Part shown: positions 22,818-33,859 of the stretch, in pieces
Layout: the number at the start of each line of letters is the position of its first letter
Numbering within the stretch: the stretch's first letter is position 1
Source of the DNA: Callaeas wilsoni
Taxonomy: Eukaryota; Chordata; Aves; Passeriformes; Callaeidae
Assembly (NCBI GenBank): GCA_013398955.1
Contig: VWPU01017524.1
Location: 82,875 to 146,874 of the forward strand
Reading direction: 5' to 3'
Length of the DNA stretch: 64,000 bases
Program-made: the position numbers and the translations under genes
The notes under the pieces: model-generated
What the model was told of the DNA's origin: nothing
Seen by the model: the letters and a program-made list of their open reading frames with translations, nothing else
Databases searched by the model: none

Positions 22818-24378
22818 CCCTGGTTGAATTTGAAAAACAGATTTCTAAGGTATTTAATATTGGAAGTTACTATTTCTTAGGAGCGCAGTTGATTTCACTA
22901 TATTCTCTGATGGGGAAACCTCAGCATTAATACACTGAAAGGAAGTCCCATTCTGTGGAGAGTGGAGTTTGTGAGTTTTTGCCCAATGATTGGTACTTTC
23001 TGCCATCCCATCCAACAACTCCCCAATCTTCTTTATAGGTCTGAACTCATCTTTTTATTCCTTCTTTGGAAATTATTAATTTGCTGGGATGTTCAGCATT
23101 TTCAGGCCATCAGCACATCTTCCACCAAGCATCCATATGACCCCAAGTGCAACTTCTAGTCACTATTTGAACTGGACATCCGTCTGCTTGTGATCCTCTT
23201 CTGTAGTGGAGCTGTTTTCATAAAACTGACTTTTCATGCTTTTAGGAATGAGGCACAGACTGAGGGGAAGGTGGGACAGGAAAAAGGCAGTAATTTCTGG
23301 ATCCAAATGAACTGGAAAAAGTGAATCAGAGATTTAAAGAATCTTTTGGTTTGGTTTCTTTTGTTAAGTTTTGCTACTGATATATTTCTTTAAGTGTGGG
23401 AGCGAAATGTAAAAAATTTTTGCCAGCAAATTTCCTAATGGGTGCCCAGGAGGAAGATCTGAACTTCCCAGCTTTATATGATATGATTCTGCATGGTCTA
23501 AGATGGTGAAAATGAAAATTTAAGGGCAAACCTACACCTGAAAAGCCAAAATCATTGGTTTTCCTTACAGAAGGCTCCCTGGAGAACATAATACAGGGAA
23601 TTATGGGCAGTTTACCAGTAGCTATGAAATGTATCTCTCTGACATTTAAATTAAAAACAAAAAGTCAATGGTTTTCCCTCAAAATAAAATACAGTAATTT
23701 AATAAATAATGCCTAACAAAAACCAACTAAACACAAAAAGATGGCCTTCTTGAAGACCAAAGAGGGGAAGGTCAGGGAAGCTTGCTGGTTTGAATGGTTG
23801 GTTGTCTGTTTCCTGATGGCAAACAGTACTCTAAGCAATGGCTATTTAGTCCCCAGAAAAACATATCAGATAATCTATATTCCAACTTGTCCTCAATTCT
23901 GAAGCCAGAGTTTACAAATTTATTTTTTCTCTTTGAGAAATAACAAAGTATTTAGAATGGAAATGCACTTTCTTAATCCCTTTACATACCAAAACACTTA
24001 AACTTCCAGACTTACAGGTATTGAGTAATTTCCTGGAAACCATGCAATTTGATTTGCTTGGCACTGTGCAAATTAGAGAAACTTTTAAGGAGCCTATATG
24101 CTCATGTGTAACACTACATTTCAGATGGTTACCAAGTACAGCAAGGTGCCACAATTCAGTGGCAACTTTTCTGTTAGTGACCAAACAGCATCACCAGACA
24201 TGGTGCATCCAAAGCAGTGGATGAGTGTGAACAGAGCAAGAGTATGCAGTGTTATTGTCTGCTTTGGGTTCCCTCTTCAACCTCTCTTTGGTCACCAAGA
24301 TTTTGTATTCACACTGTACAAAGTACTTCCAGTTAGATACTTGAATTGTTTAGTCCTATTATTTGAAGAAGCCTTGAG
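22818..24378. other. Unique sequence, nothing recognised
   Basis: AT-rich DNA after the nested LTR. Frames of 65-100 codons occur, including 23,912-24,184 on the minus strand and 24,098-24,394 on the plus strand, with no domain similarity. Confidence 0.5.
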
Positions 24379-24428
24379 AAATTCTCTGAAGTAAGGTGAA
24401 GCTGAATCACCTTACGTGAGAGAAATTT
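24379..24428. other. Imperfect 50-base hairpin in unique sequence
   Basis: The inner arms GTAAGGTGA (24,391-24,399) and TCACCTTAC (24,407-24,415) are a perfect 9-bp stem around the 7-base loop AGCTGAA. The outer arms AAATTCTCT and AGAGAAATTT pair with one bulged A, separated from the inner stem by a 3x3 internal loop. The total is shorter than a usual pre-miRNA, and I recognise no known miRNA in it. It may be the remnant of a palindromic element or chance. Confidence 0.5.
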
Positions 24429-24729
24429 TCAGGAGGGTTTGTACGTAGAATGCTTTCATTTTAATTACTCCTCAGTGTTTTTTTATTAAGATGTTTCTGT
24501 AGCAATCTAGAAATGAGACGTGTAAGGGAAATTCTCACCAGTACACTGTGAATGGTTTCATAAATTAATATTTGTTTAGCTATGAAAATGAGATAGAATG
24601 GAAGTAAGAAAGAATGAAAATAATTTTCAACAAATTAGAGTCATAAAACTGTTTATATATTATTAGTTACACCATTAAAAGCATTGAGACGACAGCAACA
24701 TATTGCTTCTATCAGGTGCATACAAAATC

Positions 24730-24905
24730 ATAATTTAGATTCAAGAGATCTTTGTGGGTCAACTGGTGCAACCTCCTTCTCAAATGACAGCCAGCTTAGA
24801 TCAGGTTGCTCAGGGACTTGTCCAATCATGTTTTGATTAGTGCAAAGGATGGATATTCACTAACATATCTGGACAGCCTTATGTCTAGATTAGCACTTCA
24901 TTTTG
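24730..24905 (-). mobile_element. Old CR1 LINE 3' fragment
   Basis: The plus strand carries the reverse complement of a diverged CR1 3' end. It has AGAGATC..TGG near 24,744, then GATCAGGTTGCTCAGGG, CTTGTCCAATCATGTTTTGA and AAGGATGGATATTCAC, in the order found in old CR1 subfamilies. It is more diverged than the copy at 25,909, so it is an older insertion. A further short scrap (AGGAGATCATCTAACCC, near 25,040) may belong to the same or another CR1. Confidence 0.6.
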
Positions 24906-25908
24906 CATTCAGGAGTGTGCTTTTGGAACATAACAGTTAATAATCACAAATCTCTTTGCTCAGGTTTGTTTCATGAAGTGGTCTTGGAGGCACAGACTAG
25001 GTTACTGTTCCCTGGAAATGAAATGGAAAACAGGCCTCAGGAGATCATCTAACCCACTCCCATTACTAACATTGTCAATACACAAGTACAATCTAGAGGT
25101 AGTCGAGATTGCTGGTGTTAACTAGAGCCCTCAGAACACACCTCGTGTGCACCTTGGATCCCCAGGAGTTTGACATTATAGATTCTTCCCTGTGGTCCAC
25201 TTTACTACTTCTAACAATATAGACTAATTCCTGTAGTAAACTTGTGAGGAAAAAGGTATGGTGGGTCAAGTTCCACTACCCAGTTTGATTCTTCAGTTGT
25301 TCTGAATCCTGGATTCATAGTTACACTGATAAATCTGTGTCTTTTTAAAGCAATTAAGTATTATGCCATTGATTTTCTTAGCTAGAAATTAAGATATATG
25401 CAAAATTATGTAACAAGTCATGTACAGTATAGGAATTTTATTATCCAGGTTCCTTTATCTCCACATTTATCCTTTCTATGCAATGGTACAAAACACATTT
25501 AAGTGTTTGAGTTTTCTCATACACTTAAAGAAAAATAATTTCATTTACATGCCTAGTATTACATCTGTTGGTATTTTCTGGTTCATTTTGGGCTTTTTTA
25601 AAATTTTCATTATGCTAATATGATCAAAATGAAGAGAAGTAATTCTTTTTGGAGAGAGTGTTTCTGTTGTCTCCAAAATCCTAGAAATCGCAACACTGGT
25701 TGCTCCATGATATTTTTATCTTCCAGATTGTAATGGATATGAATAGCCATTATTGAAGGAAGCAATGCCATCACTACTAGACTGAATCATGACGGTCTTT
25801 TTTTCAGAGGTTCGAACCTTTTTGGACAGGGATGAGATGCTTTCAGGCAGAAGGACATGCCAGACTATGCTACTGAGAGTCAAGGGAGTCTCCCTTAGAT
25901 GTCTTAAG
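24906..25908. other. Unique sequence between two CR1 copies
   Basis: No gene is recognised. It includes a short CR1-like scrap near 25,040 and the palindrome GGTTCGAACC near 25,809, which mimics a tRNA B box but lacks any cloverleaf around it. Confidence 0.45.
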
Positions 25909-25939
25909 TCATAGAATCACAGAATGGTTTGAGATGGAA

Positions 25940-26595
25940 GGGGACCTTGAAGACCATCTCATTCCAACACCCCTGCCATGGGCAAGACACTTTCAACTGG
26001 ACCAGGTTGATCAGAGCTCCATCAAACTTGGTCTTGAACACCTCCAAGGATGGGGCATCCACAACTTCTCTGGGCAACCTGTGCCAGTGCCTCACCACCT
26101 TCACAGTAAAGAATTTCTTCTTAATACCTAATATAAACCCACTTCTTTCAATCTGAACCCATTCCCCCTTGTCCTGTCTTGCCCCATCCTTCCTGTAAGT
26201 TCCCTTCAGATACCGGAGGGCTGCAATTAGGTCAGCCTGAAGCCTTCTCTTTTCCAGGCTGAACAATCCCAATTCTCTCAGTGTTCTCTCATAGCATTCT
26301 CTCATAGCAGAGGTTCTCCATCCCTCTGATCAACTTGGTGGCCTCCTCTGGACTTGCTCCAACAGCTCCCAGAGCTGGAGGCAGCTCTGCAGGTGGAGTC
26401 TCACCAGACTGGGGCACAGGATCTGAATCCCCTCCTTCCAAAGCTGCCCACAGCTTTGGATGCAGCCCAGGACACGTTTGGCTTTCTGGGCTGGGAGTGC
26501 CCATGGCTGGCTCATGTCCAGCCTCTCACCCAGCAGCACCCCCAAGTCCTTCTGGGCAGGGCAGCTCTCGATCTGTTCATCCCCCAGCCTGTACT
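25940..26595 (-). pseudogene. CR1 ORF2 C-terminal remnant (reverse transcriptase side), frameshifted
   Basis: The C-terminal part of the CR1 ORF2 protein (endonuclease/reverse transcriptase) is readable in three successive segments. The first covers about 26,545-26,340 (with [20 protein letters not shown]), the second about 26,350-26,300 ([15 protein letters not shown]) and the third 26,305-25,910 (LRELGLFSLEKRRLQADLIA to LPREVVDAPSLEVFKTKFDG). The first break looks like a one-base loss near 26,345 and the second is a 13-bp tandem duplication at 26,284-26,309, listed separately. The endonuclease and catalytic RT motifs lie upstream of the truncation and are absent, so the copy cannot move. 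Confidence 0.9.
26284..26309. repeat. 13-bp tandem duplication inside CR1 ORF2
   Basis: TTCTCTCATAGCA occurs twice in direct succession (26,284-26,296 and 26,297-26,309). On the minus strand this repeats a CYER-coding segment and shifts the reading frame. Confidence 0.85.
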
Positions 26596-26600
26596 GAGGG

Positions 26601-27827
26601 TTGCTTTGTCTCTGGTAACTCTGTTACCAGGCTGAGCAGGATGTCCACCTGGTCACATCTGATGCAGTGGCCATCACTGCTACAATACACTGAAAGGCTT
26701 AGGCACTCTCTCCTTCTGGAAGCCTGGATGGCCAAACAGTGTTTGCATGTTTTTCATGAGATCTTGGGAGCTCTGTCTGGCTCACCTAAGGTTTTTTGTA
26801 AGTTTGGAGGACTTGGTCCCATCTGGTGGAGACCATAATTGGCCCTCTCAGGTGTAATGACCAGCAACTGATCTGAGTGCCTATGCTGCAGCACCTTAGT
26901 GCCCTTCACACTACCTGCCTGTACAATCTGCCCCACAAACTGTCACACCATGTCCTTTTACACATCACACCCTGCCCTGTTCTCTGTGCTTCTGGTCACT
27001 CATACTCCCTGGAGCCATTTAAATTTGCCGCTCTGCTCCTGGCAATGTTCTCTCCATGCCTGATTGGTTTGTAAGGGATCTGGGACCTGATGGGGCTCGG
27101 CACTGAGTCTATGGAAAGACTGTACATGGTCTCACAGCCTGAAGGCTACTAAAAAACATATGTGTCATGAAAAGTAAATTAGAAGGAAAAAAAATACTGT
27201 ACAAAATTATGTGGCCCATCTCATTCCTGTATTGTGTTGTGTGGAGATTCTTTTGAAACTGCATTGCAAAGGGCTGCTTGGATCAATGGGTGTATTTGCT
27301 TCAGCTCTTCCTAGATGCCGCCTTAAATACAGGCAAAATTAGTGGCAAAATCCATCCTTTCGATAATATCTGACTTTGGTAAAAATGTGATCATGATAGA
27401 TAATAATGAAGAGCCAACCAACATCAGTTTGAGCCTGAAAGTCTAAGTTCTGTACAAGATGGAAAGATCAAGTGACTCACCTTCAGTAGAGCTACATGTT
27501 TTTAAGAGCAGACATAAGACTATGTGCCACATAGTATTGAATCAGTAAAACAAAGGGGGCATAAGGCAGCAGGAAAGATAAAATAGAAAAGAAGAAATAA
27601 ACTAAACTAAAAATAAGATGGTGGTGACACTAGTAATAATTAATGTGAAGAGACAAAGTGGATAACAGGACAATGACAGTTAAAATAGAAGTAAAAAATA
27701 GACACATTTTCTTTTCAACAGAAAAATGCAAGTCCTTTTAATGTTAAAGGAAGATACAAAATGAGAGAAAATACTTCTTGAGAAAGCAGGGCAATTTCAG
27801 TATTAATATAATTTATAAAACTGCTAG
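26601..27827. other. Unique, moderately GC-richer sequence next to CR1
   Basis: No gene is recognised. It contains a perfect 8-bp inverted repeat CTGGTAAC..GTTACCAG at 26,612-26,630 with a 3-base spacer, close to the CR1 truncation point. The rest has no visible repeat-family signature. Confidence 0.45.
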
Positions 27828-28205
27828 TCAAAGGAAAGTAGGAAACCCTATATATATGAAGAGTGGCCCTGTAAAAGAGCCAAATCCTTGATAATGGTGG
27901 AAAATTATAACTAGGATTTTAAGGGTTTGGGGGCAGGTATTCTGGACTGAAGAGGCAAGTTCTGAGAGGTTCCCTTTTCCAAATAGCATTAATTTTCCTG
28001 GGTTCAGCTTTAGCCAGCTGCTTTTCATCCAGGTGCTGATTTTGGCTAGAGCATTGGGAGAATAAATGCTATATCCCGTAAAGCATGAAGTAGAATATTT
28101 GCATACTCTTTTATATTTCCCAGAGAATTCAAAATATATGGTGGAATATAATGACAGTATCATGCCAATCAACACACTAAGTGTCAGAAAAATCTGCAGC
28201 ATCAC
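27828..28205 (-). pseudogene. Ancient CR1/L2-clade LINE reverse transcriptase remnant
   Basis: The 125-codon minus-strand frame contains ALAKISTWMKSSWLKLNPGK near its middle. This matches the stretch after the RT catalytic motif in CR1/L2-type LINEs, where a conserved W-M-x(n)-L-K-L-N-x-x-K segment starts the thumb region. Upstream, where the YADD-type catalytic box should fall, the frame reads GMILSLY, so the aspartates are gone or out of frame. The downstream part (LKILVIIFHHYQGF) fits the next conserved stretch only loosely. No 3' end is visible. It is older than both CR1 copies nearby. Confidence 0.6.
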
Positions 28206-31200
28206 TGACTTTCTTTGTCAAGAGAAGAACTCTTAACATTATGATCCAGTTGGTTCTTTGTTTGTCTGAATTATTTAGAAATGTCGTTTTGTATCTAAAT
28301 ACCAACAGTAATGAACCTCACTAGACTTCCTGATCATCAGATCTAGATTGCAGTTTTCCCAAAGAGCCTATCAAAAATTAAATATTACCTGAGGATTAGC
28401 ATCTGACACCCCAGAAAAAGGGTCAGTCATTAAAATACATTTTCAGGAGAAATGCTGTGCAGAAGTTTATAGCTCAGCCAGTTCTCTGTTCCTCACTTCT
28501 GCATTCTCTATGGAATTATATTATTTTCTAAAATATATACAAAATCTCTTATAAAGAGTTAATTATCTGATTCTCGGTGAATACATGTTTGAGCTTAAGA
28601 CTGTCACTGCTTCCATGAGACAATGTGTTTTCCCATAGGAAAAGTTGCTGATATAGTTGTTTACAAGACTTTTTCCTGGGGAATGCATCTGTGCTACAAA
28701 GTAGAAATAACTGACTCCGAATCTTTTAATGAATACCCATTTGTGCTGTAACAGATCCATTTTAAGAACCTAAGTCTACCAAGACAACAGAGTAGCAGGC
28801 AAAACTGGTACATTCCTGTTGAAAATTGAGACAGTGGTAGATCAGTCTGGACATGCACTTATCCTATAATGCTAGAGTTTTAGCTAAGAAAAATAAAACT
28901 TTCCATGAGAGGTGTCACCAGGATTTTGGGGGGGGTTTTTTTGGTTTTTTTTCGGGTTGTTGTTGTTTTAAGGTCTATCTGTCTTTATTCTGCTAAGGGT
29001 ACCGGCGTTCTATGACTGTGTTTCCACACTTTCCTACAATATTTCCACTTTATTTATAAAGCAGATTTTCTTAGAATCAAAAAGTTCCCTAAAAATAACA
29101 CAGTACATGCTAAAAATCTTTTCTCATCATCCACAAGTTTGAAGGTAATGATGGTAAAGGAACAAAATTTCTGTAGATCTTCTAGTGAAGTTCTGTGTCA
29201 TGTGTACTCTTAATAAAATATCTTGTCAATCTTTGTTACAAACTCCAGTGTTCAAAAACAGTTTTATTCTGAACTGCAGAGGGATTATTCATTTGAAATT
29301 GAAAAGTCAGTCTGCAGATTCTAAAGTAAATCATTTTCCTTGCTAAGAACAGGGTAAATTGGGTAAGCAAGTAATAGAGTAGTCATGATGCAATAAGAAC
29401 TCCAAAGAAGGGAGACTAGATGTCAGCAGAAAGATTCTCTGCTCACAATCGAATGTTACAGAAGTAATATTTTGGAGAAGATATGTAGAATTCTCACATA
29501 TGCTTATTATCCCAATATCCTTTATGTGGTAATCTCCAGACACTGCTGCTGCATGGAAAGGAAATTATTAATAAAATGCCCTGGACTTCCTTAGCTAGGA
29601 CTTATTCGAAAATCTAAGTCAATAATACTCTTTAAAGATATTAATTATTAGCTAGGGACAACATATAGTACTAGATTCCTACTGAGAAGCATATACTATA
29701 ATTTTGGGCACAAAATTCACTAAAAGCTTCTGAGTGCTGTACGGCCGAAATGAGTAACAGTAACATTACCACTAATGGTCATGAATTCAGCCCTAGAATT
29801 TTCTAAAATAATTTTTTTCAGCAAATGAAAGAAAGATTTTGCAAGTTTATCCATTCACTCATAAAATTATCTTACATAAAATTTCTCGCATGTCCCCTAT
29901 AGTGAATCCAGCTGACTCATTTATTCATTTTTCACTACTAGTGATCTATTTACATGTCTATATAGCCTCATCTTCCAGTAGCCATTCCTTAACAATATCT
30001 ACACATTTCCTGCTGTGGAGAAGTCAAATAAATCAGATAAATAAGAGTATAAAATGTACAGGAAAACAGTGCAAAAACCCCATGAGTATTAAATCATATT
30101 TCTAAAGGTACGAAAGTAGCAAGGTGAGGAGCTTAACCTATAAAAGTGAAACAATATCTGGCTAATGAGTCAAAATCAAACATATTAAAGAGAAATTGTG
30201 GCATAAAGACTACCAAAGGACTTAACACAGATTTTGAAAAATAATTATAATAAATCCCTTTCTCTATGGCTGAACAATGGATTGGTAAAAGCAGTTCTGA
30301 GAGATGTCACCAACAGAGGATTCAGGACAGATCAGTAACAGCTATGTATAAAACATTGGGGTTTTAGCATCTTTCCACCTTGCCTTAAAGATGCTGCCTT
30401 AGGGGACAACTGAATTGATTTCTTGCTTTAAGAATATTGTGACAAGTTCCTGAAAGGTTTATCATGAGAAACATGTTCTTTTCAGTGAAGATAAAATGCT
30501 GAGATGATAACATGGAGGGGGGAGGGAAATGAAGGCATTTCTTTAGGTGAGAAAAAACAGTGGTATCCAATTTTTTACAGCAGAGGTGGATAAAGAAGAC
30601 CCAGGAAATTTAGTGGTAAAAGTTGCAAATTCAGAGAGAATTTTTTAATAATGCCAGAACTGCAATATATGAAGTGAGTTGCCAAGTTGTATCATCACAG
30701 CACATATTATAAATAAATGCAAGAGACATCTTGACATTTTTATAAGGGAGGACACTGAAGGGTGCAGTGACAATGCAGTAAACAGGCTTTTTGAGACAAG
30801 CAGTTTCTTCCTGTCCAGGAGACATGTACATCCTTTAGCATTCATTTTAACTACATTTCAGAGGCATTACTACCTTCACTTCTCACAGTCTGTTAAAGCT
30901 AGCTGAATTTTGTTTCATTGTGTTACTTATATACTGTGTCTCTGAGTGTAATTCTTAATATCTACATAAAAGCATTACCAACCACTGCTGAGGGCCAAAA
31001 TTTTAGCTCCCCTTAAAGAAAATAAGTCTTAAATTATGCCCCTGGAAGATGCTTCTATACTCTTGTACTAAAACCCTTGATAAACTGTCACGTTTTAAAA
31101 GATGCATATTTTTATTTATTTTTGTTTGTTTGTTTGTTTGTGCAAACATGTTTTCAATAGATGCTGCTGACAACTACTTTCTGGTGGGTCAGAAACTTCT

Positions 31201-33100
31201 GATGAAAAATGCTGCTCCTGCAGTCTCTTCCGTTTTATAATAGAAAAAGGGGAGTTTGCAGTAGGTTTTTCAAATGCTGATTTCAATGTGATTTGGGGAT
31301 ATTCATAAGTCCTTTAAGACCTCAGAATTTTCCATATCAGCATGCAATGTTTTCAGATAAAGGGACATATTTTCTCTGTCTTTGCAGATCATGACAGAAA
31401 TGTGTTTCAAAACACATTCAGTATTTAAAATCAGAAAATTCTGGGTTTTAACAATCTTACTGCAACTACCATCAGAAGGGCTTCTGATAGGTCAGGTAGT
31501 CTTAAGATTTTTTGCAAATTTAATTTGTTACCTCTGCTTTTACCAGGCTGTACTTATAAAAATACATATAGAAGAACTAACTAAATTCCTACTTCTAAGG
31601 ATTTCCGAAAATAATGTAAGCATTTGGAAATAAATTGTTCCTTCTAAGTAATGTATATAACTAACTAGAATATGTAAAGCTCCCTGCTTTTGTGGAAGGT
31701 TTTATCTATTAACATCTAATTATAGGAGGTTAAAGAACTCAATGCCAATCCCTTCTAGAAGGTATTTTCTTCTTTCCTTTGTGATAGAATTACTTACATC
31801 CATTGACATAATTTTTGAGTAATAGACAAGGATGTGGTTGGTCATATTACTAACGGAAGATTTCTAAAGGACTCCAGTGATGATATTATAGGAACATCAA
31901 TGTCTCTAACATAGTCTAATGAAAAATATCCCTCTTCTCTCCTAAAATTGTGAGCAAGTATAATAAAAATCACTATTCATGTCATATTACCAACTTCGTG
32001 TTCTCCTTATTAGGACCTTGTGTAAATCATGAGGAAAGATGACAGATTTCACACGTTAGTCATGGCAAAATGGTAAATTTCACAATTAGTCATAGGCTAT
32101 TAGAAAATGATCTAGAAATCTAGTTAGTCATTTTTATCATTAAGCAGTTCCTTAATATTGTCTTCATAGCACACTTGAATGTAAGCACGGCATTTCACCT
32201 TATAACCAACTCTTGAATTTCTAGTTTCAATATCAAACACAAAGTAAATCTTTTTCAAACACCTCAGATATATATTTCTGAAAACAAATTTTTTTGCTAT
32301 ATACATGTCAGTTTGCAACGGTGCGAGGAGTCGGATTACTGTATTAAAATGTGGATATTTCCCTCTTGCAACAAAATATATAATATCAAATTTATATACT
32401 TTCTGCAGTTTTGTTGCTTAACTTTAAAAACTCCTGAATTTTGCACTTAGGTATCAAACTGGCTTTGAAGTGTCCCCAGAAATTTTTATTTATTTAATGG
32501 GTCTACAGAAACAATGTTTTCCTACGGTTTGTGTTACTAGATCATTTACTGTCCGGTCTTTAACTTAGAAGAATGAAAATCTACTGACCTTCAGCATCTT
32601 TTCCTAATGCATGGACTATGTAAATGGCATACACTGAAAGCTGTAAGAAGATCTTCAGCCTCCTTCTTTACCTTGGATCATGATGATCATTTTTTCAGCT
32701 CATCCTTCATGACAGTTTGGGTCAATGCCATCCATTTATGACAACCTTGGTTAGTATCATTATGTGTATTTACACATAATTTTAAGAAACATAATGCAAT
32801 TTTGGTTGGTTCATTTTTCAGACACTGAAGACCTATGGGGACTCGAAGAGTAATCAGACTTTTTAATTCCAGCTGCACAGATCTTCATAGGTTGATATAA
32901 AGAGGAGAGTAAAGCAAGCATGGGTTATTTAGATTAACCTACTGTGAAAATCTAAGACTACTCATTATCAAGGATTTTTTTTCTAGTATGCTTCTAAATA
33001 TTTACAGCAGCCACACACTGTCATGTGCTGCTGTATTTCCCAAGTGTTTCTCTTATTTTTGAAATTACCCTTAGCTCAGTTTGAAAGTATGGTATCTAAG
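28206..33100. other. Unique AT-rich sequence, nothing recognised
   Basis: About 4.9 kb without a recognisable gene or transposon. Simple-sequence patches occur at 28,928-28,972 (G and T runs) and 31,107-31,142 (TTTG repeat). Short frames (for example 29,839-30,105 and 31,382-31,633) match nothing I know. Confidence 0.5.
31107..31142. repeat. (TTTG)n microsatellite
   Basis: Five consecutive TTTG units after a TTTATTTATTT stretch. Confidence 0.8.
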
Positions 33101-33608
33101 TGATACTGGAATTGGCCGCATAGAAAGTTTCTAACACAGTTTTAAGTATTAGAAAGGAGACATTCTTTATTACAGTGCATTGGTTGCCCAGAGGATCCTT
33201 CCTCTAACTGAGTGTCCCAAGCGTTGGGTAGAGTTTTTATCATACACGCTGGTTACATACTCATCAGCTATCCCTGCTTGCTTGATGTATATGTATTACT
33301 TATTTTACATAGTCACATCCCTTATCAAAGTTCTTATATGGTCCTTTTCAGGTCTTCTTTGGTGGTCTTCAATGTCCAGTGTCCTTTTAGGTGGCTTCTC
33401 CTCAACCCCAGCTTTTGCGTTAGTGCAATATTGTTTTGCACAACTTCTGCTTTGTCAGCCTTGCAGAGCTGAGCTGGCATCCTGCTTGCATTTTGCACAA
33501 CTCCTGTTTGCCTAAGTTACATCCTTTGTCTACTTCTCCACAGCTGGGCTGTTCTGTTCCACTGTCCTTGTAAGAGCAAAATGCTGTTCTGTTCTACTGT
33601 TCTTATCA
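33101..33608 (-). mobile_element. Putative 3' LTR of a class I endogenous retrovirus
   Basis: On the minus strand the segment would begin TGATAAGAAC (33,608) and end CCAGTATCA (33,101), giving TGATA...TATCA inverted ends. A purine tract (AAGAAAAGGG, plus-strand 33,615-33,624) sits just upstream, as expected for a polypurine primer. A TATA-like TGATAAAAAC (33,242-33,233) is followed about 70 bp later by AATAAA (33,171-33,166). U3 contains internal direct repeats. It follows the integrase end of the pol remnant directly. Boundaries are inferred from these signals, since the partner LTR is missing. Confidence 0.6.
33166..33171 (-). promoter_or_regulatory. AATAAA poly(A) signal in the class I LTR
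   Basis: The plus strand reads TTTATT. The hexamer follows the TATA-like box by about 70 bp, which fits a compact U3-R arrangement. Confidence 0.5.
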
Positions 33609-33859
33609 AGTCTACCCTTTTCTTGAGACTAAGTTCCTTTTGGGAACTAGTCTATTAATATCTGTATTTTATTTTATAGTTTAAGACATTACAACAGCTG
33701 AGTCATGATGGAAGCTAAAACACACAGAACAATTATTATGGTGACAGTTATAAACAGATGTTTTTACCAAGTCCAGCTGAGCAGCCAGGAAGTAAGTTTG
33801 ATCCAGAGTTCTTCAGATCTCCAGGAGGTGTCATCTTGAGCTGTGCATTGTCAGATTTG

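Larger units (their letters stand above)
25909..26600 (-). mobile_element. CR1 LINE, 5'-truncated 3' part
   Basis: Read on the minus strand, this is the end of CR1 ORF2 followed by the short 3' UTR and terminal repeat; on the plus strand it opens with TCATAGAATCACAGAATGG, the inverted CR1 tail. CR1 elements end in ATTCTRTG-type octamers rather than poly(A) and are nearly always 5'-truncated, as here, where similarity fades at about 26,600. The sequence keeps long ORF2 segments and is clearly younger than the CR1 scrap at 24.73 kb. Confidence 0.92.

Noticed and set aside
25805..25820. GGTTCGAACC, which resembles a tRNA B box
   Set aside because: No A box, no cloverleaf and no acceptor stem can be drawn around it; the palindrome alone is not enough.
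26335..26838. 167-codon plus-strand frame
   Set aside because: It is mostly antisense to CR1 ORF2, which explains its Gly/Ser/Pro-rich composition.
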